From a virus, in IMG/VR virus record IMGVR_UViG_3300028840_004170, positions 1-64,000 of that record: 64,000 nucleotides of DNA, one strand, 5' to 3'. The notes below the pieces were generated by a model, which did no database searches, had not been told where the DNA came from, and saw nothing but the letters and a program-made list of their open reading frames with translations. Below, one piece after another: positions 50,680 to 58,673 of this stretch. The position numbers and the translations under genes are program-made. Position 1 is the stretch's first letter, and each line of letters begins with the position of its first letter.

Positions 50680-51063
50680 ATGCCCGTTGAAACAATTAAA
50701 CAATTTGCTCAATACGGTGGTTATATTGGTTTATTGACTGCTGTGATGGTCGTAGGTCTTGGTTTTGCTGTGATGTATCTTTGGAGGTATATACAAAAAT
50801 TGATGGTTCAGATCAATACTACCCAAGAAGAACATCAAAAGACATTAACATCTCTTCAAGAGGAGTATCAGAAAACCATCACATCTATACAAGAGAAATA
50901 CCAGGTAACATTGACTGATCTACAAGATAAGCGTGTAGAAGAATCCAAAGAAGTGAGAGAACTTTTGATGGATTTCTCTAATGAGAATAACACTGTCATC
51001 AGGGGTCTCACTGAAGCTATGAATGCTTGGAAAGAGGCTATGGTAGCCAGGAGAAACACTTGA
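50680..51063 (+). CDS. TM-anchored coiled-coil protein, holin-like candidate
   Basis: 127 residues. One transmembrane helix at about 13-35 (YIGLLTAVMVVGLGFAVMYLW), then a coiled coil with three near-repeats of 11 residues (EEHQKTLTSLQ, EEYQKTITSIQ, EKYQVTLTDLQ), and a helical end. The N-terminal TM plus charged cytoplasmic coil resembles BhlA-type holins and other small phage membrane proteins. Followed by two short coupled genes, the second also with a TM helix. Confidence 0.6.
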   Translation: MPVETIKQFAQYGGYIGLLTAVMVVGLGFAVMYLWRYIQKLMVQINTTQEEHQKTLTSLQEEYQKTITSIQEKYQVTLTDLQDKRVEESKEVRELLMDFSNENNTVIRGLTEAMNAWKEAMVARRNT

Positions 51064-51311
51064 TGTGGCCATTCAAGCCAAAAGAGATTGAAGATGATAC
51101 CAAAGATGGGGAAGTCTCTGTTGAATTTGAATTTGATCTAGAAGAACTTTTTAAAGTTCCAGAAAGCGATGGAGAATCTCATAAGACTGTGACTACATTG
51201 ATAAAATCACAGAGAGACCGATATCAAGACTTGAAATCTCAACTTCAAGATTTTAAAACTCAGGCCATTAACTTAATGGATGTTCCTGTGAAAGGTGGTA
51301 GCAATGAGTGA
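51063..51311 (+). CDS. Hypothetical small acidic protein
   Basis: 82 residues from the ATG at 51063 (TGATG on the previous stop; AGGAG nine bases upstream). Acidic, with DGEVSVEFEFDLEELFKVPE then a helix (IKSQRDRYQDLKSQLQDFKT). Sandwiched between two TM/coiled-coil genes. Perhaps a soluble partner of one of them. Confidence 0.55.
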   Translation: MWPFKPKEIEDDTKDGEVSVEFEFDLEELFKVPESDGESHKTVTTLIKSQRDRYQDLKSQLQDFKTQAINLMDVPVKGGSNE

Positions 51312-51828
51312 ACCCACAATAAAGGATGTAGCAGACAAATTAGATAGAATCCTTGAATTGATTACTAAGTTAATTGACCCAATGACTAAAACTTTGGATG
51401 AAGCTGAGAAAAGTACCAGAGAAATCAATAGATCTACTTTAAGTCGTTACATAGTTCTTGGTGGTATGGCTTTGACAGTCATCGTGATGTGTGGGGCTAT
51501 GGGCTATGTCTTATGGGAAATGCGGGATGTAGTCAAAAAGCTAGAAGAGCAGCATCTGAAAGTGGGAGTCACTGAAGTACAGGTAGATACTCTTGTGGAT
51601 CTTGCAAAGAAAAATGCTTCTACACCTGAAATCAGGAAGAAATTAGAGAAAATAACTAGAATTAAAGATGATCCTAGTCCTGAGCAGGTGAAGATGGTGA
51701 TTAAAGCGGCATCTAGGAAGCCATCTTCTTCTATACAAATAAAAGTGGATAAAGATAAGAATCTTAGTAAGAAACCGTTGGAAAAAGCAGCCTCATCAGA
51801 AAAAGAAGATGAGGATGACACGGATTGA
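51304..51828 (+). CDS. TM protein with helical N-terminus and charged tail
   Basis: 174 residues from the ATG at 51304 (ATGA overlap). A helical N-terminal segment (DKLDRILELITKLIDPMTKT), one transmembrane helix at about 47-70 (YIVLGGMALTVIVMCGAMGYVL), then a helical region and a Lys/Ser/Asp-rich tail ending EKEDEDDTD. It resembles the gene two places upstream in having one TM and coiled-coil character. May belong to a lysis or envelope complex. Confidence 0.58.
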   Translation: MSEPTIKDVADKLDRILELITKLIDPMTKTLDEAEKSTREINRSTLSRYIVLGGMALTVIVMCGAMGYVLWEMRDVVKKLEEQHLKVGVTEVQVDTLVDLAKKNASTPEIRKKLEKITRIKDDPSPEQVKMVIKAASRKPSSSIQIKVDKDKNLSKKPLEKAASSEKEDEDDTD

Positions 51829-51904
51829 TTTTATAGAGGATACAGAATAACGATTATCTTTTTATGATTACCTAGAATAGGTCATGATTTAAGAGGAGAT
51901 GACA

Positions 51905-52474
51905 ATGCTAAGAGTTATTCATAGCCAATCTGAAGAAGGAACCATTATTCTCAGTGATATCGAGGATGGAGTTAGGTTCAATTCTAGACATATCCTTGAT
52001 GCTTCAAAGAGGGCTTTATTGAAGCAACAGGTTCTGGTTCCATACGAGAATCCAGACGATGCAGCTCAACCTGGATTTGTTGACCTTCAAGAGACTGATA
52101 ATGTGCTCTTGTCGGCTGACCATGGTTGCATCAAGGGTCTCCAGGACAATGGTTTAGCTACGGTGCAGATTTTCTCAGCCGCTGATCTGACTGCTCCTGC
52201 TATTACCACAGCCGATTTGGACAACCCTGGGGCTGGAGACCTTACTGTAACAGGTACTGATTTTCTGAGTATCCCACCAGATGTTTCCAAACTGGTTTTA
52301 ACTGGCACTGGAGCCGTAGAATTGACTCAGGCTCAAGTAACTGGTGGTGGTGGTACTTGGTCAGATACTTCTATCGTTGTCCCAGCAGCATTGGTTCCAG
52401 GCGTTGCTACGGGCACTACTTCAGCTACTGTAAGAGCTGATGGTCAGGATTCGAACACGGTGGCTTTATCATAA
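51905..52474 (+). CDS. Virion protein with IPT/TIG-like domain, probably abundant
   Basis: 189 residues from the ATG at 51905 (AGGAG six bases upstream). Residues 1-95 hold FVDLQETDNVLLSADHGCIKGLQDNG. Residues 100-189 form an Ig-like IPT/TIG unit (LTVTGTDFLSIPPDVSKLVL, TSATVRADGQDSNTVALS). Its LLSADHG-I-x-G-x-x-D-x-G motif recurs in the gene at 52830. Codon use is closer to the capsid gene than to its neighbours, suggesting a high-copy virion part. Confidence 0.62.
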   Translation: MLRVIHSQSEEGTIILSDIEDGVRFNSRHILDASKRALLKQQVLVPYENPDDAAQPGFVDLQETDNVLLSADHGCIKGLQDNGLATVQIFSAADLTAPAITTADLDNPGAGDLTVTGTDFLSIPPDVSKLVLTGTGAVELTQAQVTGGGGTWSDTSIVVPAALVPGVATGTTSATVRADGQDSNTVALS

Positions 52475-52485
52475 GATGATTTGGT

Positions 52486-52827
52486 ATGGACAAAGAATCA
52501 ATAGGAGAATTTCTAGACCAACATCTGGTGAACTTTCGTGGCAACCAGTGGAGGCCACATTTTATTTTCCCTCAGAATTACTTGAAGTTTCTTCTGAAGG
52601 AAATGGAAGCTCATTTCAAGACTATAGATGGACTTGATATTGAGGGCATCACTTGGCAAGCTAAGTTTAGGAAGAAGAAACACGAGATGAAGGTATATTT
52701 AGATAAGGCAAAGAGGGCAAGATACTTTGACCATATCGATTTTATGGAAAATATGGACATGTTTTACAGGGAAGCAAGATCATTCATCGAAGCTCTCTGG
52801 AAACTTCGTTTGAAAAAGGAGATATAA
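52486..52827 (+). CDS. Hypothetical protein
   Basis: 113 residues, helical and basic/aromatic (FIFPQNYLKFLLKEMEAHFK, FRKKKHEMKVYLDKAKRARY). It sits between two abundant-virion-protein candidates. The ribosome site is weak, so it may depend on translation of the gene before it. No family recognised. Confidence 0.58.
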   Translation: MDKESIGEFLDQHLVNFRGNQWRPHFIFPQNYLKFLLKEMEAHFKTIDGLDIEGITWQAKFRKKKHEMKVYLDKAKRARYFDHIDFMENMDMFYREARSFIEALWKLRLKKEI

Positions 52828-52829
52828 AG

Positions 52830-53360
52830 ATGGCACGTATTGGAGTTATCAGAACAGATGTGGCACAAGTTCACGTTAGCGATCTTGAGCCAGTTTCCCA
52901 GTGGGCTCCCTCAGTAGAACCTTTGGGTCAGGAAAGAGCCATTGCCAGGCCAGTTCCAGGTACTGCTAGCAATTCTCATCAGAGTGTTGAAGAGATCCTA
53001 GCCGCAGATTCCAATGGGTTGACTGCTGCTGAAATCACTGCTACAGCTCCCCTTATCATTGCTAGGGGTCTTCCCAGTGGTGGCCCTATCAATGTCAGCA
53101 AAACCAATCTTGACTTTGACTATTCAGGCATTGACGCTGCTGCATTCGATTTTGCAGGTGCTAATATGGATGCTGACACAGCAACAGCTTTGGCTGAAGA
53201 GCTTGCTCCATCTTTTGTTGAAACCGGTGTGTTCCTTCTTTCTTTTGACCATGGTGTGATTCATGGTTATAGGGACAGTGGTTTCGAGTATGGTGGTACT
53301 GCTGGTGCAGCCGTTGGTGTCGTTGATGACGATGGATCTACTGCATTTTCATTACCATAA
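52830..53360 (+). CDS. Virion protein related to the product of 51905-52474
   Basis: 176 residues. It shares FVETGVFLLSFDHGVIHGYRDSG (key parts LS-DHG-I-x-G, D-x-G) with the gene at 51905, but lacks the Ig-like end, closing on a Gly/Ala/Asp-rich tail. Otherwise Ala-rich helical segments (NGLTAAEITATAPLIIARGL). Codon use is biased like the capsid gene. Possibly an abundant head or tail surface protein. Confidence 0.6.
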   Translation: MARIGVIRTDVAQVHVSDLEPVSQWAPSVEPLGQERAIARPVPGTASNSHQSVEEILAADSNGLTAAEITATAPLIIARGLPSGGPINVSKTNLDFDYSGIDAAAFDFAGANMDADTATALAEELAPSFVETGVFLLSFDHGVIHGYRDSGFEYGGTAGAAVGVVDDDGSTAFSLP

Positions 53361-53375
53361 TAGGTAATTTGTAGT

Positions 53376-53397
53376 TTGGTGTTGTTTACAGCACCAA
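53376..53397 (+). other. Ten-pair intergenic hairpin
   Basis: TTGGTGTTGT (53376-53385) pairs with ACAGCACCAA (53388-53397), nine Watson-Crick and one G-T pair, with a minimal loop. There is no T-run after it. It follows the abundant-protein candidate, as the larger hairpin follows the capsid gene, so it may protect the upstream mRNA end. Confidence 0.5.
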
Positions 53398-53432
53398 TGT
53401 AATGTAACGATCTGTTAGCTTATGGTAATGTG

Positions 53433-53684
53433 ATGAATCATGACAAATCCTCAAATACCCGTGCGGTAAGTGATATATATTTTGCTGCTTTTCTTAGGAC
53501 ATGTGGGTGTATGTTGGAACGTCATGAGAGAAGGGGTAATAGAACCTTGTTTATTTTTGAGGAATCACCTCGATTAGAGGAACTCAAATTGGCTTACTAC
53601 AATAAGTCAGACGGAACAAAGGTCATTCCATTAGATTTTGCTAACAGCGTAAAGGACCTTAAATCCCTATGTTATATGAGTTGA
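53433..53684 (+). CDS. Small protein with DUF5659-like pattern
   Basis: 83 residues from the ATG at 53433 (a GTG at 53430 is adjacent). The pattern SDIYFAAFLRTCGCMLERHE, then RTLFIFEES, LKLAYYNKSDGTKVIPLDFA and VKDLKSLCY fits a small phage/bacterial domain of about 70 residues (DUF5659-like, from memory). Function unknown. No clear ribosome site. Confidence 0.58.
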   Translation: MNHDKSSNTRAVSDIYFAAFLRTCGCMLERHERRGNRTLFIFEESPRLEELKLAYYNKSDGTKVIPLDFANSVKDLKSLCYMS

Positions 53685-53687
53685 TGA

Positions 53688-54080
53688 ATGTCATATGCTG
53701 TGAGGGGAAAGCGTCGTACCTTCTATGTCCTGTTTCTTAGAGAGGAAACAGGAGATCCTTTTGATCCCACCAATCCAGTTATAGAAATATTCCATTACGA
53801 TGACCTAGATGGAGCTACTGGAACCAATAAGATAGTAGATGTGCCAGCAACTGCTTTGATTTCAGATCCTGAAGTTGGTCATTTTCATTTTGTATGGGCT
53901 GTCCCCTATACCAAACCTTTAAGGCAAGTACATTATGCCCTATCAACAGGGGATGATCCTATTACGGGACGTACCGGACATTGCGAGGAAATTTTCTCTA
54001 TAATTGATGATACAGACCCCTCTTCTACACCATCTCCTTGTGGGGGTGGAGGGATGACTTGTTCTTTCGTCAAAAATTGA
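53688..54080 (+). CDS. Hypothetical beta-rich virion-type protein
   Basis: 130 residues. An Ig-like pattern (RTFYVLFLREETGDPFDPTN, VGHFHFVWAVPYTKPLRQVH) ending in a Ser/Pro/Gly/Cys-rich tail (SPCGGGGMTCSF). The strand pattern matches the N-terminus of the next gene (RGQTLGRDDLNIYLRNSAG, IPFDANIGDFRIRW). Both probably carry the same type of domain, perhaps as subunits of a neck or baseplate. Confidence 0.58.
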   Translation: MSYAVRGKRRTFYVLFLREETGDPFDPTNPVIEIFHYDDLDGATGTNKIVDVPATALISDPEVGHFHFVWAVPYTKPLRQVHYALSTGDDPITGRTGHCEEIFSIIDDTDPSSTPSPCGGGGMTCSFVKN

Positions 54081-54135
54081 TTCCCACTTGTCTTTTTATT
54101 TCTATAAGTAGTAGAATAGTTTTGCGAGGTTCACT

Positions 54136-55026
54136 ATGAGTGTAGCTTTTGTAAGAGGTCAAACTCTTGGTAGAGATGACCTAAATATCTATCTTCGTAA
54201 TTCAGCCGGATTACCAGCTAATGCGGCTGTGATTACGTATGCTATCTATGATTATACGACAGGGGTTGAAGTTCTTATTGGTGATGCCGATAGAGTACCT
54301 GTTAATCCTGCTGTTGGGGAATACTACGCAGCATTTCAAATACCATTTGATGCTAATATTGGTGATTTCCGTATCAGATGGACTTTCAAAGAAACTTTCT
54401 CATCAGCTCCTGTTCAGTGTGTTCAAGAGTTCAATGTTGTAGAAGGGGGCCTAGCAGCACAGACATTAAGCTATGGTGCAGTTATGGATGATCTGATAGA
54501 TCGTCTTAGAATCTATTTGAGAGATAATAATCCTGATCGTAACTATCATTTCCGACCTCCTACAGGTGAAGGTATCATCAATAGTTACAACAGAGTTTTT
54601 GGGTATATTTGGGAAAATCTAGAGTTAAATGAGTATATTGAAGGTAGTGCAAACCTTATTATGATGTATCCTCCCAGGACTGTATATAATAATGTTTCTG
54701 GCATGCTGCAAAGTCGTCCTGAATGGAGAACTTTGACTTTGACTGGGGCTATGATTCTTGCCCTTCAAGCATTGATGATCAACTGGATAGAGGAAGAATT
54801 CGACTACTCGATTGGTGGTATTTCTCTTAGCATTGAGAAATCCAGCAAATATGAAGCTGCTAAGCGAAATGCTGAAGAGCAATTTGATAAATATGTTGAG
54901 GCTGCAAAACGTGGTGTGAAAATTACAAAGGGACTACAACAGCCTAAATATGGTGTTGGTATTCGTAGTTCTTTTGGGCCTCATGTTGGTAGAGGGGTTC
55001 TGACCCCTAGAAAATTTATAGGATGA
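54136..55026 (+). CDS. Virion protein with Ig-like N-domain and helical C-domain
   Basis: 296 residues. Residues 1-105 are Ig-like (YYAAFQIPFDANIGDFRIRW, VQEFNVV). Residues 110-290 are helical (YGAVMDDLIDRLRIYLRDNN, GAMILALQALMINWIEEEFD, KYEAAKRNAEEQFDKYVEAA). The helical half resembles phage connector or baseplate-wedge components in style. Located just before a zinc-motif virion protein and neck-like genes. Confidence 0.6.
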   Translation: MSVAFVRGQTLGRDDLNIYLRNSAGLPANAAVITYAIYDYTTGVEVLIGDADRVPVNPAVGEYYAAFQIPFDANIGDFRIRWTFKETFSSAPVQCVQEFNVVEGGLAAQTLSYGAVMDDLIDRLRIYLRDNNPDRNYHFRPPTGEGIINSYNRVFGYIWENLELNEYIEGSANLIMMYPPRTVYNNVSGMLQSRPEWRTLTLTGAMILALQALMINWIEEEFDYSIGGISLSIEKSSKYEAAKRNAEEQFDKYVEAAKRGVKITKGLQQPKYGVGIRSSFGPHVGRGVLTPRKFIG

Positions 55027-55029
55027 TAC

Positions 55030-56307
55030 ATGGCATTTCCAGAAGCCCCACATAATTTGAATGTGGTATCACCATATATCCCAAATGCATTGGATCTTAG
55101 ATGGGATAATCCTGGTATTCTACCAGGGAATTCTCAGTTCAAGGTGCTTGGAGTCAATATTTATCGAGCCTTTGACAGTGAATTTGGTCCATTTCGTAAA
55201 CTCAATGAAATACCTATTGGAGCTACGTTTTATCGTGATCAGGTACAGTTGAAAGTTGAGATTGATGAAGATGTATCAGATAATTACATCTCTAAAGGTA
55301 CTCGTGAAGATGATAAATGGATATTCAGGGTGAAACGATACCCTATCATGAAACCAGCTACTGATACTAATTTGAAAATAGCTGATCATGCCAAAGATGT
55401 TACAGTAAAGATTGATGGTGTAGAAGTAGTACCATTTAAAGTGAAGGGGGATCTTGGTATTGTAGAGTTGGTGAATGGGCCTATTTTCAATCCGACTACT
55501 CAACGATTAGAACCACCAGTGCTCCCAACAGACAGTTCAGTAACGACTTGTACGTATAGATATCTATCCAATTCTTTATCTACAGCTATGAGTCAGAGGA
55601 TTTTTTATCGTATCACAACGGTAGTAGAGGGCACAGGTTCAGGTGATGATGGGTACATTGAAACTCCAATGGAGAATACGTATCCTGTTTCAGCTCATGA
55701 AATTGAGAAGTTGGATTATATTTGGACAGAAGCTATTAGACGTAATCGATGGATACTAGAGCAGGGTGGGGAAAGAGTTAAAGTGTTCTTAAAACGTCAC
55801 ATAGGAATTCAATGTCCTTGCTGGAGATCGCATAAGAACCAGCCCAAGAGTGATTGTAAGAGATGTTTTGGATCTGGTGTTTTGGGTGGGTATGACGGTC
55901 CTTATGATATGATTATAGCTCCAGATGAATCTTCAAAGAAAAAAGCTCAATCAGATATGGGTCGAAAGTTAGAGCATAGTTGGGAGGCATGGACAGGTCC
56001 TAGCCCTCTCCTTTCTCATCGTGATTTTATTGTACGTCAGAATGGTGACCGATATACTATTGGAGCACCTTCAATCCCTTCAGCAAGAGGTTCTATACTA
56101 CAACAACATTTTACAATGAACTACATTGATTCAGGAGATATTAGGTATTATGTCCCAGTCACTGGTACAGCATCTCTTGTATTCCCAGAGACTCGACTTC
56201 AAAGTGATGGGTCTAATGTGTATCCTCAGATTACTGAGAAATCCACTATTCCAGATGAAAGGGAACAACGAGGTCGTACCGTAGTTTGGGAAAATATTAC
56301 CTACTAG
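55030..56307 (+). CDS. Virion protein with fibronectin-III-like start and DnaJ-type Cys motif
   Basis: 425 residues. The N-terminus follows a fibronectin-III pattern (APHNLNVVSPYIPNALDLRW, NIYRAFDSEFGPFRKLNEI). Near residues 260-282 are C-x-C and C-x-x-C (IQCPCWRSHKNQPKSDCKRC), followed by FGSG, like one CxxCxGxG unit of DnaJ. The C-terminal 130 residues are beta-rich (HRDFIVRQNGDRYTIG). Suggests a neck or baseplate protein with a structural zinc. No single family assigned. Confidence 0.62.
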   Translation: MAFPEAPHNLNVVSPYIPNALDLRWDNPGILPGNSQFKVLGVNIYRAFDSEFGPFRKLNEIPIGATFYRDQVQLKVEIDEDVSDNYISKGTREDDKWIFRVKRYPIMKPATDTNLKIADHAKDVTVKIDGVEVVPFKVKGDLGIVELVNGPIFNPTTQRLEPPVLPTDSSVTTCTYRYLSNSLSTAMSQRIFYRITTVVEGTGSGDDGYIETPMENTYPVSAHEIEKLDYIWTEAIRRNRWILEQGGERVKVFLKRHIGIQCPCWRSHKNQPKSDCKRCFGSGVLGGYDGPYDMIIAPDESSKKKAQSDMGRKLEHSWEAWTGPSPLLSHRDFIVRQNGDRYTIGAPSIPSARGSILQQHFTMNYIDSGDIRYYVPVTGTASLVFPETRLQSDGSNVYPQITEKSTIPDEREQRGRTVVWENITY

Positions 56308-56314
56308 AATGTAA

Positions 56315-56824
56315 ATGAAATTTAGAATTCAACCAAATATTTTCACACCTGATCCGAAAGAACCAAAATTAAACCGTTTCTTTTTGGACCGTTTAGCACG
56401 AGATATGGTGAGGATTCTGAAGACAGAAATCAAAAAAGAATCCTTCAAAGCTCCAGCAACGGATTTAATTCGTTCTTGGAAATACTCTGTTAAGGGGCAA
56501 GACATAGTAATATGGTCTGACCATCCAGCTTTGACAGGGGAGAAAGTTGAAGAAGAGGTAGAAGAAGAAAAGTTGGATCTTGATAATATTGACCTGCCTG
56601 ATGATCCAAGAGAGGCTATGAAAGTATTACGTGCAATACCAAATGTAGCTGTGATACAAGATGATGGTAAGATTGAAGTGAGGAAAGTGACAGCAAAAAA
56701 GATGGGGGATGAATGGGTATTCCCACCTCATAAAAGAACTGCATTTTTGGAACGAGCTAAAAGGTCAATTATGAAAATGATACGTAACAGGATTCAATCT
56801 AAGATACGAGAAGCAATAGGGTGA
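56315..56824 (+). CDS. Candidate head-tail connector/tail-completion protein
   Basis: 169 residues. LARDMVRILKTEIKKESFKA, then DLIRSWKYSVKGQDIVIWSD, a charged insert (EEEVEEEKLDLDNIDLPDDP), and a helical end (AKRSIMKMIRNRIQSKIREA). The L-R-S-W/VWSDHPAL arrangement with a final amphipathic helix recalls HK97 gp10-like completion proteins. Position before neck and sheath genes agrees. Tentative. Confidence 0.5.
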   Translation: MKFRIQPNIFTPDPKEPKLNRFFLDRLARDMVRILKTEIKKESFKAPATDLIRSWKYSVKGQDIVIWSDHPALTGEKVEEEVEEEKLDLDNIDLPDDPREAMKVLRAIPNVAVIQDDGKIEVRKVTAKKMGDEWVFPPHKRTAFLERAKRSIMKMIRNRIQSKIREAIG

Positions 56825-56828
56825 TGTT

Positions 56829-57479
56829 ATGGCAAAGATAGACTTAGACCGTGACCTTGTAGTCATAGGGAACATTGTGGGAGACCATAGAATAGATGAT
56901 TTGGGAGTGACTGTGGGATATGATGAAGCGGTGCGTCTCACAGCAAAACAAGTATCAAAATCAAAAGATTTGTTCAGAGACATTAAAGATAAGAAACTTA
57001 GAGTAGATCGTAGGTTGTATGCTTCTTCAACAAAAGTTCCTGAGAAACCTGTGAAACCAAAAGAAGAATCATTACCATCTTTGCCTAAGCCTGTAGCTAA
57101 GAGAGTAACTCAAAACACAAGCTCTCCAGATCTTGAAGCTGTGAAATTTTTGGCTGCTGGGAATGCTAGGACTTTGGAGAATCTTACCCAGCTCTTAGGT
57201 GAGGTTGTATCAGAACTGAAAGATATGAAGAGTTCAGTAGGGAATGGTGTTGATAAAGATACTCTTCGTGAATTGTTACGAAGCATACAGATCCAATCAG
57301 GATCTGGGCAGGATATAATAGATACAGAAGCACCTCGATATATACCTTCAGACCTTTTAGGTGCTGAAAATGTAGTTTCTACAAAGGTCGATGTCAAATC
57401 AGAGAAGAAGAAGACTGGTAAGCTAGATAGCAATTTGAAGGCTTTGAAGGAACTAAGGGCTAAAAAAGAGAATGGTTAA
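56829..57479 (+). CDS. Hypothetical protein with coiled-coil centre
   Basis: 216 residues. A small N-terminal domain (LVVIGNIVGDHRIDDLGVTV), a Pro/Lys-rich linker, a coiled coil (ARTLENLTQLLGEVVSELKD, TLRELLRSIQIQ) and a basic tail (SEKKKTGKLDSNLKALKELR). No family recognised. It is the last gene before the promoter-bearing gap preceding the actin-like gene. Confidence 0.58.
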   Translation: MAKIDLDRDLVVIGNIVGDHRIDDLGVTVGYDEAVRLTAKQVSKSKDLFRDIKDKKLRVDRRLYASSTKVPEKPVKPKEESLPSLPKPVAKRVTQNTSSPDLEAVKFLAAGNARTLENLTQLLGEVVSELKDMKSSVGNGVDKDTLRELLRSIQIQSGSGQDIIDTEAPRYIPSDLLGAENVVSTKVDVKSEKKKTGKLDSNLKALKELRAKKENG

Positions 57480-57579
57480 TCTTTTTATATATATCTGAAT
57501 GTGATGGGCTTTCAGGGATGATGTTGCTCAAACTCTAGAATCTATAAGATTCTATGTTTATTATGTGGCAAATATTTAC

Positions 57580-57609
57580 TAGACGGAGCCGATCATAAGA
57601 TGTTATATA
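57580..57609 (+). promoter_or_regulatory. Candidate promoter for the actin-like gene
   Basis: TAGACG (57580-57585), an 18-base spacer and TATATA (57604-57609) in a 190-base gap, one of the longest in this arm. Upstream lies a perfect 7-bp inverted repeat TAGAATC/GATTCTA (57536-57554). A leader of about 55 bases precedes the ATG. Confidence 0.38.
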
Positions 57610-57669
57610 TAGACCTTGGGAGAAGGTCGCAATTTATGTTATGTAGCTAACGTCAAAGGAGAACACGAG

Positions 57670-58662
57670 ATGAGTAACTCAGGAGTTGGTCTAGATATAG
57701 GGACCATGAACATCATTTCTGCTCGTAAGAATGACGAGGATGAACTAGTAGTCAAGAGGCTTAGAGATGCTTTTTTGGATCTTGAGCCTGATGCTAAGAA
57801 GATGCTCAAGCTTTCTGGAGTGAGTTATATAGAATACAAGGATAAGATTGTTATTGTTGGGGATACAGCTTTACATACTGCAAATATCTTCAAAAGAGAT
57901 GCTCGTAGACCTCTATCAAAGGGTATCATTTCACCAGAAGAGGTTGATGCTGTTGAAATTTTGTCCATCATCATTAAGCAGGTGCTTGGTAAACCATCTG
58001 TTAAGAATGAGATTTGTTACTTCTCTGTGCCAGCCGAACCAATTGATGATGTTTCAAAAGATGTAATCTACCATACCGATGTATTCAAGAGAATTCTTAA
58101 AGAACTAGGGTATGAGCCTCAAGAATCAAATGAAGCCCTTTCAGTGATTTTGTCTGAATGTGCTCAGGAGAATTTTTCGGGTATTGCCTTGAGTTTTGGT
58201 AGTGGTATGGTCAATGTTGCTATGGCCTATCATAGCATGCTTTCGTTGGCATTTTCTATGTCTCGTGCTGGAGATTGGATTGATACTCAGGCAGGGAAAG
58301 CTCTAGGTCAAACTTCTTCTAGGATGTGTACCATCAAGGAAAAAGGTATTGATCTGAAAAACCCTAAAGATCGTAATGAAGAGGCAATAACCATTTATTA
58401 TAAATCCTTGATTGAGGATGCTGTTAAGTATCTGGTGAAGAAGGTTGGTGAAATGGGAGAGTTGGATTTCCCAGAACCAATCCCTATTGTGTTGGCAGGT
58501 GGTACCTCGAAGATAGGCGGTTTTTTGGACGTGTTCAAAGAGATATTTGAACCCTATAAGGTCAAAATGAAAGTGGAAATCAGTGAAGTCCGAATGGCTG
58601 TGAATGTATTAACAAGTGTTTCAGAAGGGCTTCTATTACAAGCTCTTCAAGAATATGAATAA
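57670..58662 (+). CDS. Actin-like ATPase (MreB/ParM/Hsp70 superfamily)
   Basis: 330 residues from the ATG at 57670 (GGAG eight bases upstream). The longer frame from 57616 lacks a ribosome site. Actin-fold motifs in order: phosphate-1 VGLDIGTMNIISAR (6-19), connect-1 region VDAVEILSIIIKQVLG, YFSVPAEPIDD, phosphate-2 GIALSFGSGMVNVAMAY, and adenosine motif PIVLAGGTSKIGGFLDVF. Size and motifs fit filament-forming ParM/MreB-type proteins better than Hsp70. It has its own promoter candidate and sits inside the virion operon. Roles could include DNA or virion positioning in the infected cell. Confidence 0.82.
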   Translation: MSNSGVGLDIGTMNIISARKNDEDELVVKRLRDAFLDLEPDAKKMLKLSGVSYIEYKDKIVIVGDTALHTANIFKRDARRPLSKGIISPEEVDAVEILSIIIKQVLGKPSVKNEICYFSVPAEPIDDVSKDVIYHTDVFKRILKELGYEPQESNEALSVILSECAQENFSGIALSFGSGMVNVAMAYHSMLSLAFSMSRAGDWIDTQAGKALGQTSSRMCTIKEKGIDLKNPKDRNEEAITIYYKSLIEDAVKYLVKKVGEMGELDFPEPIPIVLAGGTSKIGGFLDVFKEIFEPYKVKMKVEISEVRMAVNVLTSVSEGLLLQALQEYE

Positions 58663-58673
58663 GGAGGATAGAT

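Noticed and set aside
40103-57650. Identical 15-mer ATGTTATGTAGCTAA at 40103 and 57636
   Set aside because: One match of this length is expected by chance in 64 kb; one copy is coding and the other in a leader, with no shared context.
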